A stretch of 64,000 bases of DNA from Sporolactobacillus laevolacticus DSM 442 (lineage in GTDB: Bacteria > Bacillota > Bacilli > Bacillales > Sporolactobacillaceae), in assembly GCF_000497245.1 (NCBI RefSeq), contig NZ_AWTC01000011.1:33173-97172 (forward strand), in the 5' to 3' direction. Positions 25,479 to 33,408 of the stretch are shown here, piece by piece. The position numbers and the translations under genes were made by a program. The notes below the pieces were generated by a model. It saw nothing but the letters and a program-made list of their open reading frames with translations. It did no database searches and was not told the origin of the DNA. Position 1 is the first letter of the stretch; every line of letters begins with the position of its first letter.

Positions 25479-25600
25479 AAGGGTTACCTGTTTCAGGACT
25501 CTAGCCAGTCATGGATTCAGCCTGCAGACTGATCTCGCCGAAGAAAAAAGAAGCTAGAATGAAACCATAAGCATTGATTGTATCGGAAGGCGGGAATCGT

Positions 25601-26464
25601 ATGCAGATTATTATGGAAAAAACGTTTGATATGGACGGCATTAACCGTATCGTCGTGAATACCTCATCGGCAGATGTCGAACTGATCCAGACAGAAGAAG
25701 TGATTCTGAAGGCACAGGTATGGGCAGGGGAGATGGATGAACAAAATCCACCTGTCGAGTTGGAGATGAACAAAAAAGGAGAGTCACTGGAGGTTCGTAT
25801 TCTCCGTAATAGGCAAGGCTGGCTTAGCAGGATCAAATCGCTCAGCTTCTCAGGAGTGAAAGTCGTCTTTGAATTACCGACACGCCTTTACGATCAGATC
25901 ATCGTCAGCGGCCAATCGAGCGACCTCAGCGCTCGGGAGCTTTTGGCGAATAAAATAAGTCTCTCCTGCCATTCCGGTGATATTGAACTGGAGGCATGTG
26001 TTGCGAAACAAGAACTGAATTCAGAAACAACGAGCGGCGATGTAAAAATTCAAGGTGCGCTTGTGAAGGGAAAAATGACTGCACACGCAGCAAGCGGAGA
26101 TATCACTCTGAACCAGCTGACGTCCGAAGAATTAATGATACGGACCCACTCCGGTGACATCAACGTGTCCGACTATCGCGGTTCGCTCAATGCCCAGGCC
26201 AGTTCCGGTGACATTGAGCTGAGAAATGATAAGCTTGCCGGCGATTTGACTATTGAGTCAAGTAGCGGAGATGTGCGTGTGTCCTTTCAAGAGGAGCCGG
26301 ATTCTTTTACACTCGATTATCATGGCTCATCAGGTGACGGAGATGTTCAAGTCAAAGGGCTCTTATATGAAGAAAAAAGCGAGCACAGAATTGTTGGGAA
26401 AAAAGAAGACGGTAAATACAGAGTCAAAGTACGGACAAGTTCAGGAGACTTTGTACTCCGTTAA
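25601..26464 (+). CDS. DUF4097 beta-helix protein, cytoplasmic
   Basis: About 287 residues. From residue ~90 on, short repeats of the form SSGDIxL or TSGDVKI (SSDLSARELL, HSGDIELEA, TSGDVKIQG, ASGDITLNQ, HSGDINVSD, SSGDIELRN) predict a right-handed beta-helix, the DUF4097 family found in YvlB and LiaG. No signal peptide. A paralogue with a membrane anchor lies 1.1 kb downstream in a PadR operon, and both end in similar GKYxxKxRTxSGDFxL. Function is not established; related genes are linked to cell-envelope stress. Confidence 0.82.
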   Translation: MQIIMEKTFDMDGINRIVVNTSSADVELIQTEEVILKAQVWAGEMDEQNPPVELEMNKKGESLEVRILRNRQGWLSRIKSLSFSGVKVVFELPTRLYDQIIVSGQSSDLSARELLANKISLSCHSGDIELEACVAKQELNSETTSGDVKIQGALVKGKMTAHAASGDITLNQLTSEELMIRTHSGDINVSDYRGSLNAQASSGDIELRNDKLAGDLTIESSSGDVRVSFQEEPDSFTLDYHGSSGDGDVQVKGLLYEEKSEHRIVGKKEDGKYRVKVRTSSGDFVLR

Positions 26465-26470
26465 TCATGA

Positions 26471-26513
26471 AAGCAAGCCAGTATGCAACTACTTTGGTTT
26501 GCTTTTTATTTTT
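26471..26513 (+). terminator. Terminator after the first DUF4097 gene
   Basis: 10-bp stem AAGCAAGCCA/TGGTTTGCTT, 14-nt loop, then TTTATTTTTTT. Confidence 0.85.
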
Positions 26514-26598
26514 TTGCCAACTATATTGCATTAATCAGTAGTGTATATTATTCTATATATAAGGCATTAAAGAAAAGTTAAAGAAGAATTCTGATTAT

Positions 26599-26619
26599 CT
26601 ATTGAATAATAATCAATAG
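26599..26619. promoter_or_regulatory. Inverted repeat in the PadR promoter region
   Basis: CTATTGA-N7-TCAATAG, perfect 7-bp arms, about 41 bp before the PadR start. PadR proteins commonly bind their own promoters at such sites, so autoregulation is likely. Confidence 0.6.
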
Positions 26620-26659
26620 TGATTAATGTTTGTATCTTATAAGAGAAAGGATGAATCAC

Positions 26660-26989
26660 TTGAATGTTCAGTTTAAGAAGGGTGTTCTGGAACTTTGTGT
26701 GCTTGTGCTTATTGATGGTAAAGACCAATATGGCTACGAACTTGCCCAGAACATTTCAGAAAAAATTCAAGTTGCTGAAGGAACACTTTATCCGCTGCTT
26801 CGGCGTCTAACGAAAGAAGGCTACTTATCGACTTATCTAGGAGAGTCGACAGAAGGTCCTCCAAGAAAGTACTATTCAATAACTGAGAAAGGTGAATTGT
26901 ATATGAAAGCGTTAATTGCGGAATGGCAGCAATTTTCCAAAGCTGTCGATCAATTCATTAAGGAAGGAGTGGGGCATGGTGAAGAATGA
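26660..26989 (+). CDS. PadR family transcriptional regulator
   Basis: About 109 residues: NVQFKKGVLELCVLVLIDGK, YGYELAQNISEKIQVAEGTL, YPLLRRLTKEGYLSTYLGES and GPPRKYYSITEKG give the winged helix-turn-helix typical of PadR. The TTG start, with AAAGGATG upstream, matches where homologues begin; an ATG 9 bp earlier is possible. First gene of PadR-DUF1700-DUF4097, overlapping the next by 14 bp. Such trios are common in Firmicutes and probably respond to envelope stress; the ligand is unknown. Confidence 0.88.
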   Translation: MNVQFKKGVLELCVLVLIDGKDQYGYELAQNISEKIQVAEGTLYPLLRRLTKEGYLSTYLGESTEGPPRKYYSITEKGELYMKALIAEWQQFSKAVDQFIKEGVGHGEE

Positions 26990-27533
26990 GTTTTTCCACA
27001 GACTTGAACGCTTGCTGAAAGAAATTCCAGCAAAAGATCGGAAAGAGATTCTTTCTGACTTTGAAGAACATTTCACGATTGGATTTAATGAGGGGAAAAC
27101 AGAAGAAGAGATTATTCAAGAACTTGGCGATCCAGAGACCATTTCCGAAGAGGTATTGGCAGATTATTATGCAACAAATCCAAAATCGCCGCATCCTGTG
27201 ACCGGTATAACTCGGTCGATACTAGCCGCAATTGGCCTGCTCTTTTTTAATCTCATTGTGATTCTGGGCCCACTGCTTGGTATTTTATCGGCTTATATCG
27301 CTTTTTGTGGCGTATCCGTTGGCTTTGTTTTCAGCCCATTGCTGTCCATTCCAATAGGGATCGATTCCGGCTTTGAACCCTTTTTATTCGCCTTCTTTTC
27401 TTCCTTAGTATTATGCGGAATTGGTGTGCTGTTAGGAATTGCTATGATTTATGTAAGTAAATTTCTTTGGTACGCATTAGTCAGCTATCTCCGCTTTAAT
27501 ATCAATGTCATCGTGGGGAGGAATCGATCATGA
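26976..27533 (+). CDS. DUF1700 membrane protein
   Basis: About 185 residues. N-terminal helical part (NEFFHRLERLLKEIPAKDRK, EILSDFEEHFTIGFNEGKTE, ELGDPETISEEVLADY) is the HAAS/DUF1700 signature; three or four hydrophobic segments follow. AAGGAG precedes the ATG. Its gene overlaps PadR upstream and the DUF4097 gene downstream (ATGA), so the three proteins are probably needed together. In related systems DUF1700 proteins may hold the PadR regulator or a DUF4097 protein at the membrane; that is inference. Confidence 0.84.
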   Translation: MVKNEFFHRLERLLKEIPAKDRKEILSDFEEHFTIGFNEGKTEEEIIQELGDPETISEEVLADYYATNPKSPHPVTGITRSILAAIGLLFFNLIVILGPLLGILSAYIAFCGVSVGFVFSPLLSIPIGIDSGFEPFLFAFFSSLVLCGIGVLLGIAMIYVSKFLWYALVSYLRFNINVIVGRNRS

Positions 27534-28474
27534 AAAAAATTATTTATGCCGCATTAATTATGATTTTGGTTGGCGCTATAGGAGGAATCATCGTTTTTAA
27601 TACGTCAGATCAATTTCATCCGATTAAAGCACATGCCCAGACAAAGACAGCGAGTGTCCATGGTGTTAAAGAAATTAGCGTTGATACTTCATCGATTGAT
27701 GTGCAGATTGTAAAGACGAAGAGTGACAAGTTGTCTGCAGAAGTAAACGGTTGGGGCAATAAGCAGATGTTACAAAATATTGAATTCACAATGAAACGAG
27801 AAGGCAATGTGCTTCATCTCTCTGCAAGTAAAGAAGAACGCTATTTTATGGTCACCTTTGGATGGACGAAACTGGTGGTTAAAGTGCCGGACAAGGAATA
27901 TGACCGAATTACTGTTGATGCGGGCTCAGGAGATCTTTCTGTTGAAAACCTGCGGGCGGGACACTTGTCGCTTACTTCCGGCTCCGGAGAGATTTCTGCT
28001 AAAAATAATAAGTCCACAGGGAATTTTATCGTACAGACGACCAGTGGTGATATTGACATGCAGCATAATCAAGCCCGGAACGAAGCCAATGTCTCTGCAA
28101 ACGGTGGAGAGCTTACCTTATCCGATTTGACAGCTAAGTCCTCACGACTTGAAACGACGTCAGGGGACATTGATGTTCAGAGGTTCAGCGGATCACTGAT
28201 CGCACAAGCCAATTCAGGGGAAATTGAGATAAAAAGCAATCAATTGTCCGGCGATATTGACGCTGAGGCAACGAGCGGGGACATTGATATCGATTTTGTT
28301 CAAGAGCCTGATTCACTATCCGTTGATTATCGCGGCGGTTCTGGGGAAGGAACCGTTGATCTGAAGGGCTTTCTCTATAAGGAAAAATCTGAATCTGTGA
28401 TTATCGGTAAAAAAGGGGAAGGCAAGTACAAGATTAAAGCAAGAACAAATTCCGGGGACTTTACTTTGAAATAA
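27530..28474 (+). CDS. DUF4097 beta-helix protein, membrane-anchored
   Basis: 314 residues. One N-terminal hydrophobic segment (IIYAALIMILVGAIGGIIVF) anchors it with the rest outside. From residue ~125 the chain repeats GSGDLSVEN, GSGEISAKN, TSGDIDMQ, NGGELTLSD, TSGDIDVQ, NSGEIEIK, TSGDIDIDF, a beta-helix as in LiaG/YvlB. Third gene of the PadR operon, translationally coupled (ATGA). Paralogue of the soluble DUF4097 gene just upstream. No catalytic residues are evident. Confidence 0.84.
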   Translation: MKKIIYAALIMILVGAIGGIIVFNTSDQFHPIKAHAQTKTASVHGVKEISVDTSSIDVQIVKTKSDKLSAEVNGWGNKQMLQNIEFTMKREGNVLHLSASKEERYFMVTFGWTKLVVKVPDKEYDRITVDAGSGDLSVENLRAGHLSLTSGSGEISAKNNKSTGNFIVQTTSGDIDMQHNQARNEANVSANGGELTLSDLTAKSSRLETTSGDIDVQRFSGSLIAQANSGEIEIKSNQLSGDIDAEATSGDIDIDFVQEPDSLSVDYRGGSGEGTVDLKGFLYKEKSESVIIGKKGEGKYKIKARTNSGDFTLK

Positions 28475-28505
28475 GCGATTGAGAAGGAAAAAATAGATAA
28501 AAAAT

Positions 28506-28539
28506 GATCCATCGGGCGAAACCGATTGGATCTTTTTTT
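28506..28539 (+). terminator. Terminator of the PadR operon
   Basis: GATCCATCGG pairing with CCGATTGGATC (one bulge), 6-nt loop GCGAAA-like, then seven T. Confidence 0.85.
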
Positions 28540-28729
28540 ATAACGACCAGATTAAATGAAGTCCATGATGAGCCATCCTTTTCAATGAATAGTGACGTAT
28601 GTTCAGTACTTTACCCACAGTATACCTTTTCATGTTCCAAGCTTGCAAAGATGTACATAGTTTTTCTTATTCAGGGCACACTGACTTTGATTATGAATGG
28701 GTCATAGAGCAAAGGGAGGGATGGTCCGT

Positions 28730-30298
28730 ATGGAGCAGAAACAGCCACATATTTTCTCCGAGGAAACGTCTTCAATATGGCGGGATACGGTTCATCTGCC
28801 AACGTTTAAACCACTTAAGAATCATATGAATACCGATGTGCTGATTGTCGGTGCAGGAATCACCGGTATTACCGCAGCCTATATGCTAGCAAATGAAGGT
28901 GTTAATGTTGCCTTGATCGATGCAGGCCAAATCGCAAGCGGTACAAGCGGATATACGACAGCAAAGATCACGGCTCAGCATAGCTTGATCTATGATCAGT
29001 TAGTCGCCAACCTAGGTTTTGAAAAGGCGGGACTCTACTATCAGGCAAACAACGAAGCGTCTGAATGGATCAGAAATCAGGTCAAAGTTCATGCAATTGA
29101 ATGTGATTATGAGATTCAGCCGGCCATTGTTTATGCGATGAATGATTCGGAAGCGAAGAAGATTGAAAAAGAAAAGATCGCCTATGACCGGCTGGGCATT
29201 ATGGGGACACTGACGGATTCAATTGATCTTCCCTTCGACGTAAAAAATGCGCTGGTCATGCCGGATCAGGCGCAGTTCCATCCGCTGATGTATCTGCATA
29301 CGCTGATTGCCGATCTCGTAAAGATGAATGTACCTATTTATGAAGAGACAATGGCGGTGGATATTAAAGAAGATCCTGATCCGCTTGTGACAACAAAACA
29401 AGGGTTCAGTATTCGTTGCCGTAAAGTGCTGATTTGTTCCCATTTTCCCTTTTACGACAATCGTTTTTATTTTGCAAGGATGTTTCCGGAGCGTTCTTAC
29501 CTGATCGCTTGCGAAACAGAAAAACAATTTTCAGGCGGCATGTATCTTAGTGCCGGTGATCCGAAACGTTCCATCCGCAGTTTGAGACTGAATCATAAAA
29601 ACTATCTGCTCATCGGAGGCGAAAATCACAAAACTGGTCGGGGTGAACGTATGGAAGCACATTATTCTCGCCTTGAAAGCTTTGCCCGCCAGAATTTTGG
29701 AGATCTAAGCATCACTGCACACTGGTCGGCTCAGGACTTCACGACACTTGATCAAGTTCCTTACATTGGTAGGCTGACAAAGAATTCCTCCAATCTGTTT
29801 GTTGCCGTAGGATTTCGCAAATGGGGGATGACGACCGGTACGCTCGCTGCCAAACTGTTGACTGATCTTGCGATGGAACGCTCGAATCCTTATACTGAAG
29901 TATTCAGTCCCTCACGCTTTGAAGCCGGGCCAATGTTAGCCAGATTCCTCATTGAAAATATAGGGGTAGCAGGACAGCTGGCAAAAGGAAAACTGATCCG
30001 ACCCAAACCGCTTGATGAGCATTTGCAAAACGACCAAGGCATGATTGGCTCACTTCATGGCCGCCGGGTCGGTGCATATCGCGACAAAGATGGAAAACTC
30101 ACTGTCGTTGATGCCACTTGCCCGCATCTAGGGTGCGAAGTAAACTGGAATCAAGGTGAGCGTACCTGGGATTGTCCTTGCCACGGCTCGCGTTTTGAAG
30201 CAAATGGAAAAGTGATTGACGGTCCTGCACAAAAACCATTGTCCACGATTTTTTCAGAGTCAGAACATCAAGATAAAGAACACAAAATGTCAAATTAA
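28730..30298 (+). CDS. FAD-dependent oxidoreductase with C-terminal Rieske domain
   Basis: About 522 residues. N-terminal DAO-type FAD domain (TDVLIVGAGITGITAAYMLA, ASGTSGYTTAKITAQHS) and C-terminal Rieske [2Fe-2S] domain with both ligand pairs: CPHLGCEV and CPCHGSRFEANG. This is the arrangement of B. subtilis YhfW. It probably transfers electrons from a small substrate to the iron-sulfur centre; the substrate is unknown. AGGGAGGG lies about nine bases before the chosen ATG; two ATG codons further up are in frame but closer to or before that site. Confidence 0.88.
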   Translation: MEQKQPHIFSEETSSIWRDTVHLPTFKPLKNHMNTDVLIVGAGITGITAAYMLANEGVNVALIDAGQIASGTSGYTTAKITAQHSLIYDQLVANLGFEKAGLYYQANNEASEWIRNQVKVHAIECDYEIQPAIVYAMNDSEAKKIEKEKIAYDRLGIMGTLTDSIDLPFDVKNALVMPDQAQFHPLMYLHTLIADLVKMNVPIYEETMAVDIKEDPDPLVTTKQGFSIRCRKVLICSHFPFYDNRFYFARMFPERSYLIACETEKQFSGGMYLSAGDPKRSIRSLRLNHKNYLLIGGENHKTGRGERMEAHYSRLESFARQNFGDLSITAHWSAQDFTTLDQVPYIGRLTKNSSNLFVAVGFRKWGMTTGTLAAKLLTDLAMERSNPYTEVFSPSRFEAGPMLARFLIENIGVAGQLAKGKLIRPKPLDEHLQNDQGMIGSLHGRRVGAYRDKDGKLTVVDATCPHLGCEVNWNQGERTWDCPCHGSRFEANGKVIDGPAQKPLSTIFSESEHQDKEHKMSN

Positions 30299-30312
30299 CG
30301 GAAGTGTTGATG

Positions 30313-30687
30313 ATGGGTATTATCGAGATTATGGCAGAAGAAAAAATAAAGGCATGCCTCAAGTCAGGTGTATTCGATAATCTGCCGGGCAAGGGCAAGC
30401 CACTGGTTTTGGAAGATTTGTCGGCGGTGCCAAAAGAACTTCGCGCCGGTTATAAAATGTTAAAGAATGCAGGAATGCTACCTGAAGAATTGCAGCTCAG
30501 GAAAGATATTGTCACACTCAATGATTTGTTGCGCTGCTGCGAGGATGACAAGGAACGCGAGCGATTGAGCAAACAGCTGCGTTTAAAGCGACTGAAGTTC
30601 AATCAGATCATGGAAAAACGCTCCATTGCCCATACATCAGTTTTCCAGAGTTACCGATCACGGATCTTCAACAGATTGCATCTCTGA
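30313..30687 (+). CDS. DUF1992 (DnaJ-related) protein
   Basis: About 124 residues: MAEEKIKACLKSGVFDNLPG, GKGKPLVLEDLSAVPKELRA and YKMLKNAGMLPEELQLRKDI are the DUF1992 signature, a family named for similarity to the DnaJ homologue subfamily C28. It starts 14 bp after the Rieske oxidoreductase gene and is probably cotranscribed. Role unknown. ATG at 30310 or 30313 are equivalent choices. Confidence 0.82.
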   Translation: MGIIEIMAEEKIKACLKSGVFDNLPGKGKPLVLEDLSAVPKELRAGYKMLKNAGMLPEELQLRKDIVTLNDLLRCCEDDKERERLSKQLRLKRLKFNQIMEKRSIAHTSVFQSYRSRIFNRLHL

Positions 30688-30698
30688 TAAACAGTCTA

Positions 30699-31144
30699 TT
30701 ACTTGTTTTTCCAAATTTGAAGAAGAGGTCCCTGATTTCCATAAACGGGATCTTGTTCCGGTTTACCGACACGGGCGATATTGTCTTTCAGCGCCTGTGT
30801 TTCTTTTGTTTGTGTATCGTAGTCTTGTCCGTTTGGATAGCCACCTGAGATGGAAAAGTCGCTGCTTGACGATAGGCGTTTATGCCCGGTTCGTCCTTTA
30901 AAAGCACCTGGATAGATTAGCACGGGAAAGGTTGGGTTGTTCGGAATAGTGCCGTCATCCTTAAACATATAGGTTTGCACCTTTACAAAACTCCTTTGAT
31001 TGGATGGGGTTGGTTTTGCCGGTTGACTGACACTTTGTTTTTGCGCTGCAGCCGATGAGTGATGATCCCTTGAAGCAGATTCGCCTCCACAGGCAGCCAG
31101 GAGCAACAGTGGAACCACACCCGCTATTTGAATAATCTTCGCAT
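30699..31144 (-). CDS. Putative lipoprotein with a frameshifted start
   Basis: The body of about 140 residues is a secreted lipoprotein: LLLLAACGG is a textbook lipobox, followed by a Ser/Ala/Gln-rich linker and a domain I do not recognise (YMFKDDGTIPNNPTFPVLIY). The only ATG with a ribosome site (GGAGTGATTCAT) starts MRRLFK and then hits TAG. Adding a single A to the AAA run at about 31127-31129 joins the frames to give MRRLFKIAGVVPLLLLAACG, an ideal lipoprotein signal. So the gene has either lost one base or contains a sequence error. Without that fix the body is only reachable from a GTG at 31190 with no ribosome site. Confidence 0.6.
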
Positions 31145-31273
31145 ATGAATCACTCCATTCAATTATGCTTGTTTTACCCAAGTATAGCACTCTGAATTTT
31201 TCGATTATAACATTATGCTTAAACAGATATCATCAAAAATCGTGGTTTTCAAATCTACTATTTACCGATCACA

Positions 31274-31300
31274 TTAACAATTTGCTTTTTCTGTCGATAT
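31274..31300 (+). promoter_or_regulatory. Possible SigD-type promoter before the riboswitch
   Basis: TTAA, 15-bp spacer, GTCGATAT matches the motility sigma factor consensus TAAA-N15-GCCGATAT at 3/4 and 7/8 positions. A start near 31308 would leave ~80 nt before the riboswitch. Confidence 0.4.
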
Positions 31301-31388
31301 ATACTGTGACGGAAGAAGTCTATTCTTGTAAAGGCATGTACCCTGCTGTATAGTTGAATTAACCTAATACTTTAGAAATCTTTTTTCT

Positions 31389-31467
31389 AAAGGGCAAAAC
31401 TACTGAAAAGTAGTGACGCAAAGTCACAGATCTAAGGCGAATTTTCGCTACGATGGCTGGACCGCCG
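31389..31467 (+). ncRNA. c-di-GMP-I (GEMM) riboswitch
   Basis: Clear match to the GEMM-I aptamer: stem CTACT-GAAA-AGTAG with a GAAA tetraloop, the conserved GACGCAAAGTCAC, CTAAGG, a second stem GCGAA-TT-TTCGC, and CGATGGCTGGACCGCC (the tetraloop-receptor side). It ends about 40 nt before the CAP-protein ATG and is in the same direction. No clear intrinsic terminator lies between, so control is probably at translation initiation, or by a structure I cannot see. A short hairpin, CTTTAGAA/TTCTAAAG, borders it on the 5' side. Confidence 0.93.
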
Positions 31468-31506
31468 TATTTGATCGTCAAACGTAAATGAGAGGAGATT
31501 TTTTTT

Positions 31507-32325
31507 ATGCGCATGATTAAGCACATAATGGTAGGTTTGTTAATTGTCGTCTTAAGCTTATCCACAGCATCGATATCAAGCGCCGATCAGATAAAATCAG
31601 TTGAGACTCCCAATCATCAAAACGTTCAGCCGAATCACAAGCTCGTTACGGGTGTTGAAGCCAAAACAATAAAAAAGCACGCAAAGAAAAAAACGATTAA
31701 GAAAAGTGTAAAGAAGCAGATTAAGAAGAGCATAAAGAAAAGTGTAAAAAAGAAAACAGCGAAGAAGTCGATTAAGAAAAAGGCAGTAAAAAGCAAGAAA
31801 CCAAAGAAAGCAGCCAAGAAGAAAGCGATACATAAAGCAGTGAAGAAAGCCCCTGCGAAACCTGCCCGGGCGAGTGCTCCACAAGCATCAGCACCCCAAG
31901 CGCCACCTGCTGCTCAAGGCCAATATAATGGCACAGTAGAACAGCAGATTGTTAATCTAGTAAATAATGTCCGTTCGCAAAACGGACTTCAACCTCTTCG
32001 AGTGAAACCGGAACTTCAGAATTTTGCACGTCAATGGAGCCAGCAACAGTTCAGCAACGGTGCGATGAGTCATGGCATGATGAACTTTTCGCGAAATACG
32101 ATTGCCGGACAGAACGTAGCTTATGCCAAAGGGGATGTGAATTACTTTGGCTGGGATCAGATCTGGAGCGCCCAAGCGACGATGGATGGATGGATGAACT
32201 CACCGGGGCATCGGGCAAATATTCTAAAACCGGAATATAAGTACATTGGTGTCGGAGTCGTTTACGGGCAAAAGAATGGAAGCACGGATGGATGGGCGTT
32301 CTTTACTCAAGATTTCTCTGATTGA
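31507..32325 (+). CDS. Secreted lysine-rich CAP/SCP-domain protein
   Basis: 272 residues: signal peptide (MIKHIMVGLLIVVLSLSTAS), a strongly basic stretch at ~55-115 made of Lys-Lys repeats (KKSVKKKTAKKSIKKKAVKS), a short Ala/Pro linker, then a CAP domain (YkwD-like) at ~140-272 with VRSQNGLQPLRV, MSHGMMNFSRN, GQNVAYA and MNSPGHRANILKPEYKYIGVG. The basic stretch may bind teichoic acids, DNA or other anions at the wall; CAP-domain roles in bacteria are mostly unproven. GAGAGGAG lies before the ATG. It is controlled by the c-di-GMP riboswitch upstream, tying it to lifestyle switching. Confidence 0.9.
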   Translation: MRMIKHIMVGLLIVVLSLSTASISSADQIKSVETPNHQNVQPNHKLVTGVEAKTIKKHAKKKTIKKSVKKQIKKSIKKSVKKKTAKKSIKKKAVKSKKPKKAAKKKAIHKAVKKAPAKPARASAPQASAPQAPPAAQGQYNGTVEQQIVNLVNNVRSQNGLQPLRVKPELQNFARQWSQQQFSNGAMSHGMMNFSRNTIAGQNVAYAKGDVNYFGWDQIWSAQATMDGWMNSPGHRANILKPEYKYIGVGVVYGQKNGSTDGWAFFTQDFSD

Positions 32326-32350
32326 TAAGTTGAATAATTAGCGAGTGAAA

Positions 32351-32390
32351 AAGCGTGAGCACTTAAATAAAAAGTGTTCACGCTTTTTTT
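32351..32390 (+). terminator. Terminator after the CAP gene
   Basis: 14-bp stem AAGCGTGAGCACTT/AAGTGTTCACGCTT (one G-U), 7-nt loop, long T run. A-run on the other side would let it serve the convergent MerR gene too. Confidence 0.93.
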
Positions 32391-32402
32391 ATGCCCTTTA
32401 TT

Positions 32403-33161
32403 TCATTGTATGAAGATCTGTACAGCATCACGGAGCATTTTTGCTGCACCTTTGCCGACACTATTATCATAGTATTTGGTGAAACGCGGGTCTTCCACAT
32501 ACATTTGCACGAGCCCTGCATGAGCTTCCTTTGAGTAAGAACTCCAGAAGAAACCAAGCCACTGCTTGTGCAGATCAGCCGCGCGTTGTGCGGGGGCGCT
32601 TGCCGGGTCGCCAATCCGCATCGCTTCCTGCAATAGTTGAAACATTTCGTTTTGAATGTTAACCGAAGCTTCATAGTCTTCCTTGTTCAAGTTCGCCAAT
32701 TTTTCGTTAGACTTATTGACGGTCTCTTCTCCGTATTTTTCACGAATTTCCTTTCCATACTGCTTTTCATTTTTATCGAGCATCTCTTTTTTTAATCCTT
32801 CAAATTTTTCATGGTCGGTCATCGTCATCTCTCCTTTTTGCGCAGCTAGTGTTTTCTCAGCGGTTGCGATCAATTGATCAAGGCGTTGTCTCTCATCTTT
32901 CAGTTTGCGGTGCTGCTCAGTCAGGGCATCCATTCTGTTAAAATCGGGTGAAGACAACATTTGGCGTATTTCTTTCAGGCTGAATCTTAGTTCACGAAAA
33001 AATAGAATCTGCTGAAGGAGATCAACCTGTTTTGGTCCGTAGATCCGATAACCTGAAGCATTCATTTGTTCAGGCTTCAACAGATCAAGCTTATCGTAAA
33101 ATCGTAATGTACGCGTACTGACTCCGGCTAAATCACTTAACTGTTTGATTGTGTAGTTCAT
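32403..33161 (-). CDS. TipA-type MerR regulator
   Basis: About 252 residues: MerR winged helix (MNYTIKQLSDLAGVSTRTLR, FYDKLDLLKPEQMNASGYRI), a coiled coil at ~80-115, and a C-terminal TipAS antibiotic-binding domain (EKQYGKEIREKYGEETVNKS, KQWLGFFWSSYSKEAHAGLV). TipA proteins activate their own promoter when bound by thiopeptide-like drugs; B. subtilis Mta is similar. AGGAGGGATCCA precedes the ATG. The promoter in front has the long spacer expected for MerR control. No drug efflux gene is adjacent. Confidence 0.9.
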   Translation of the reverse strand: MNYTIKQLSDLAGVSTRTLRFYDKLDLLKPEQMNASGYRIYGPKQVDLLQQILFFRELRFSLKEIRQMLSSPDFNRMDALTEQHRKLKDERQRLDQLIATAEKTLAAQKGEMTMTDHEKFEGLKKEMLDKNEKQYGKEIREKYGEETVNKSNEKLANLNKEDYEASVNIQNEMFQLLQEAMRIGDPASAPAQRAADLHKQWLGFFWSSYSKEAHAGLVQMYVEDPRFTKYYDNSVGKGAAKMLRDAVQIFIQ

Positions 33162-33183
33162 TGGATCCCTCCTGACACTTTTT

Positions 33184-33214
33184 ATGCTACACCTTGACGT
33201 TACGTTAAGCTCAA
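33184..33214 (-). promoter_or_regulatory. MerR-type promoter with 19-bp spacer
   Basis: On the minus strand TTGAGC and TAGCAT are 19 bp apart, and the spacer carries the inverted repeat CTTGA...TCAAG. This is the layout MerR proteins remodel to activate transcription; autoregulation is likely. Confidence 0.65.
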
Positions 33215-33307
33215 GCCTTTTTTGCAAACAAATTTATTCACATTTTTGTTTTTGCTATATCGCGGTGGTAGACTAGGTAATGTTTTGAGAGATTGAAAAG
33301 TGAAACA

Positions 33308-33335
33308 TTGACTATATTTTGATCTTTTCTATACC
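33308..33335 (+). promoter_or_regulatory. SigA-type promoter before the permease pair
   Basis: TTGACT, 16-bp spacer, TATACC; about 70 bp before the permease ATG. Confidence 0.5.
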
Positions 33336-33408
33336 TGTTTCGATAGATCCTGCCGCCAGGCAACGCGGGGTAATTTTGTATTCCACGCCACTGATTGGAG
33401 TGAATCTG

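Noticed and set aside
31597..31884. Minus-strand Phe/Leu-rich frame opposite the CAP gene
   Set aside because: It is the complement of the lysine codons of a well-supported gene with signal peptide and CAP domain.
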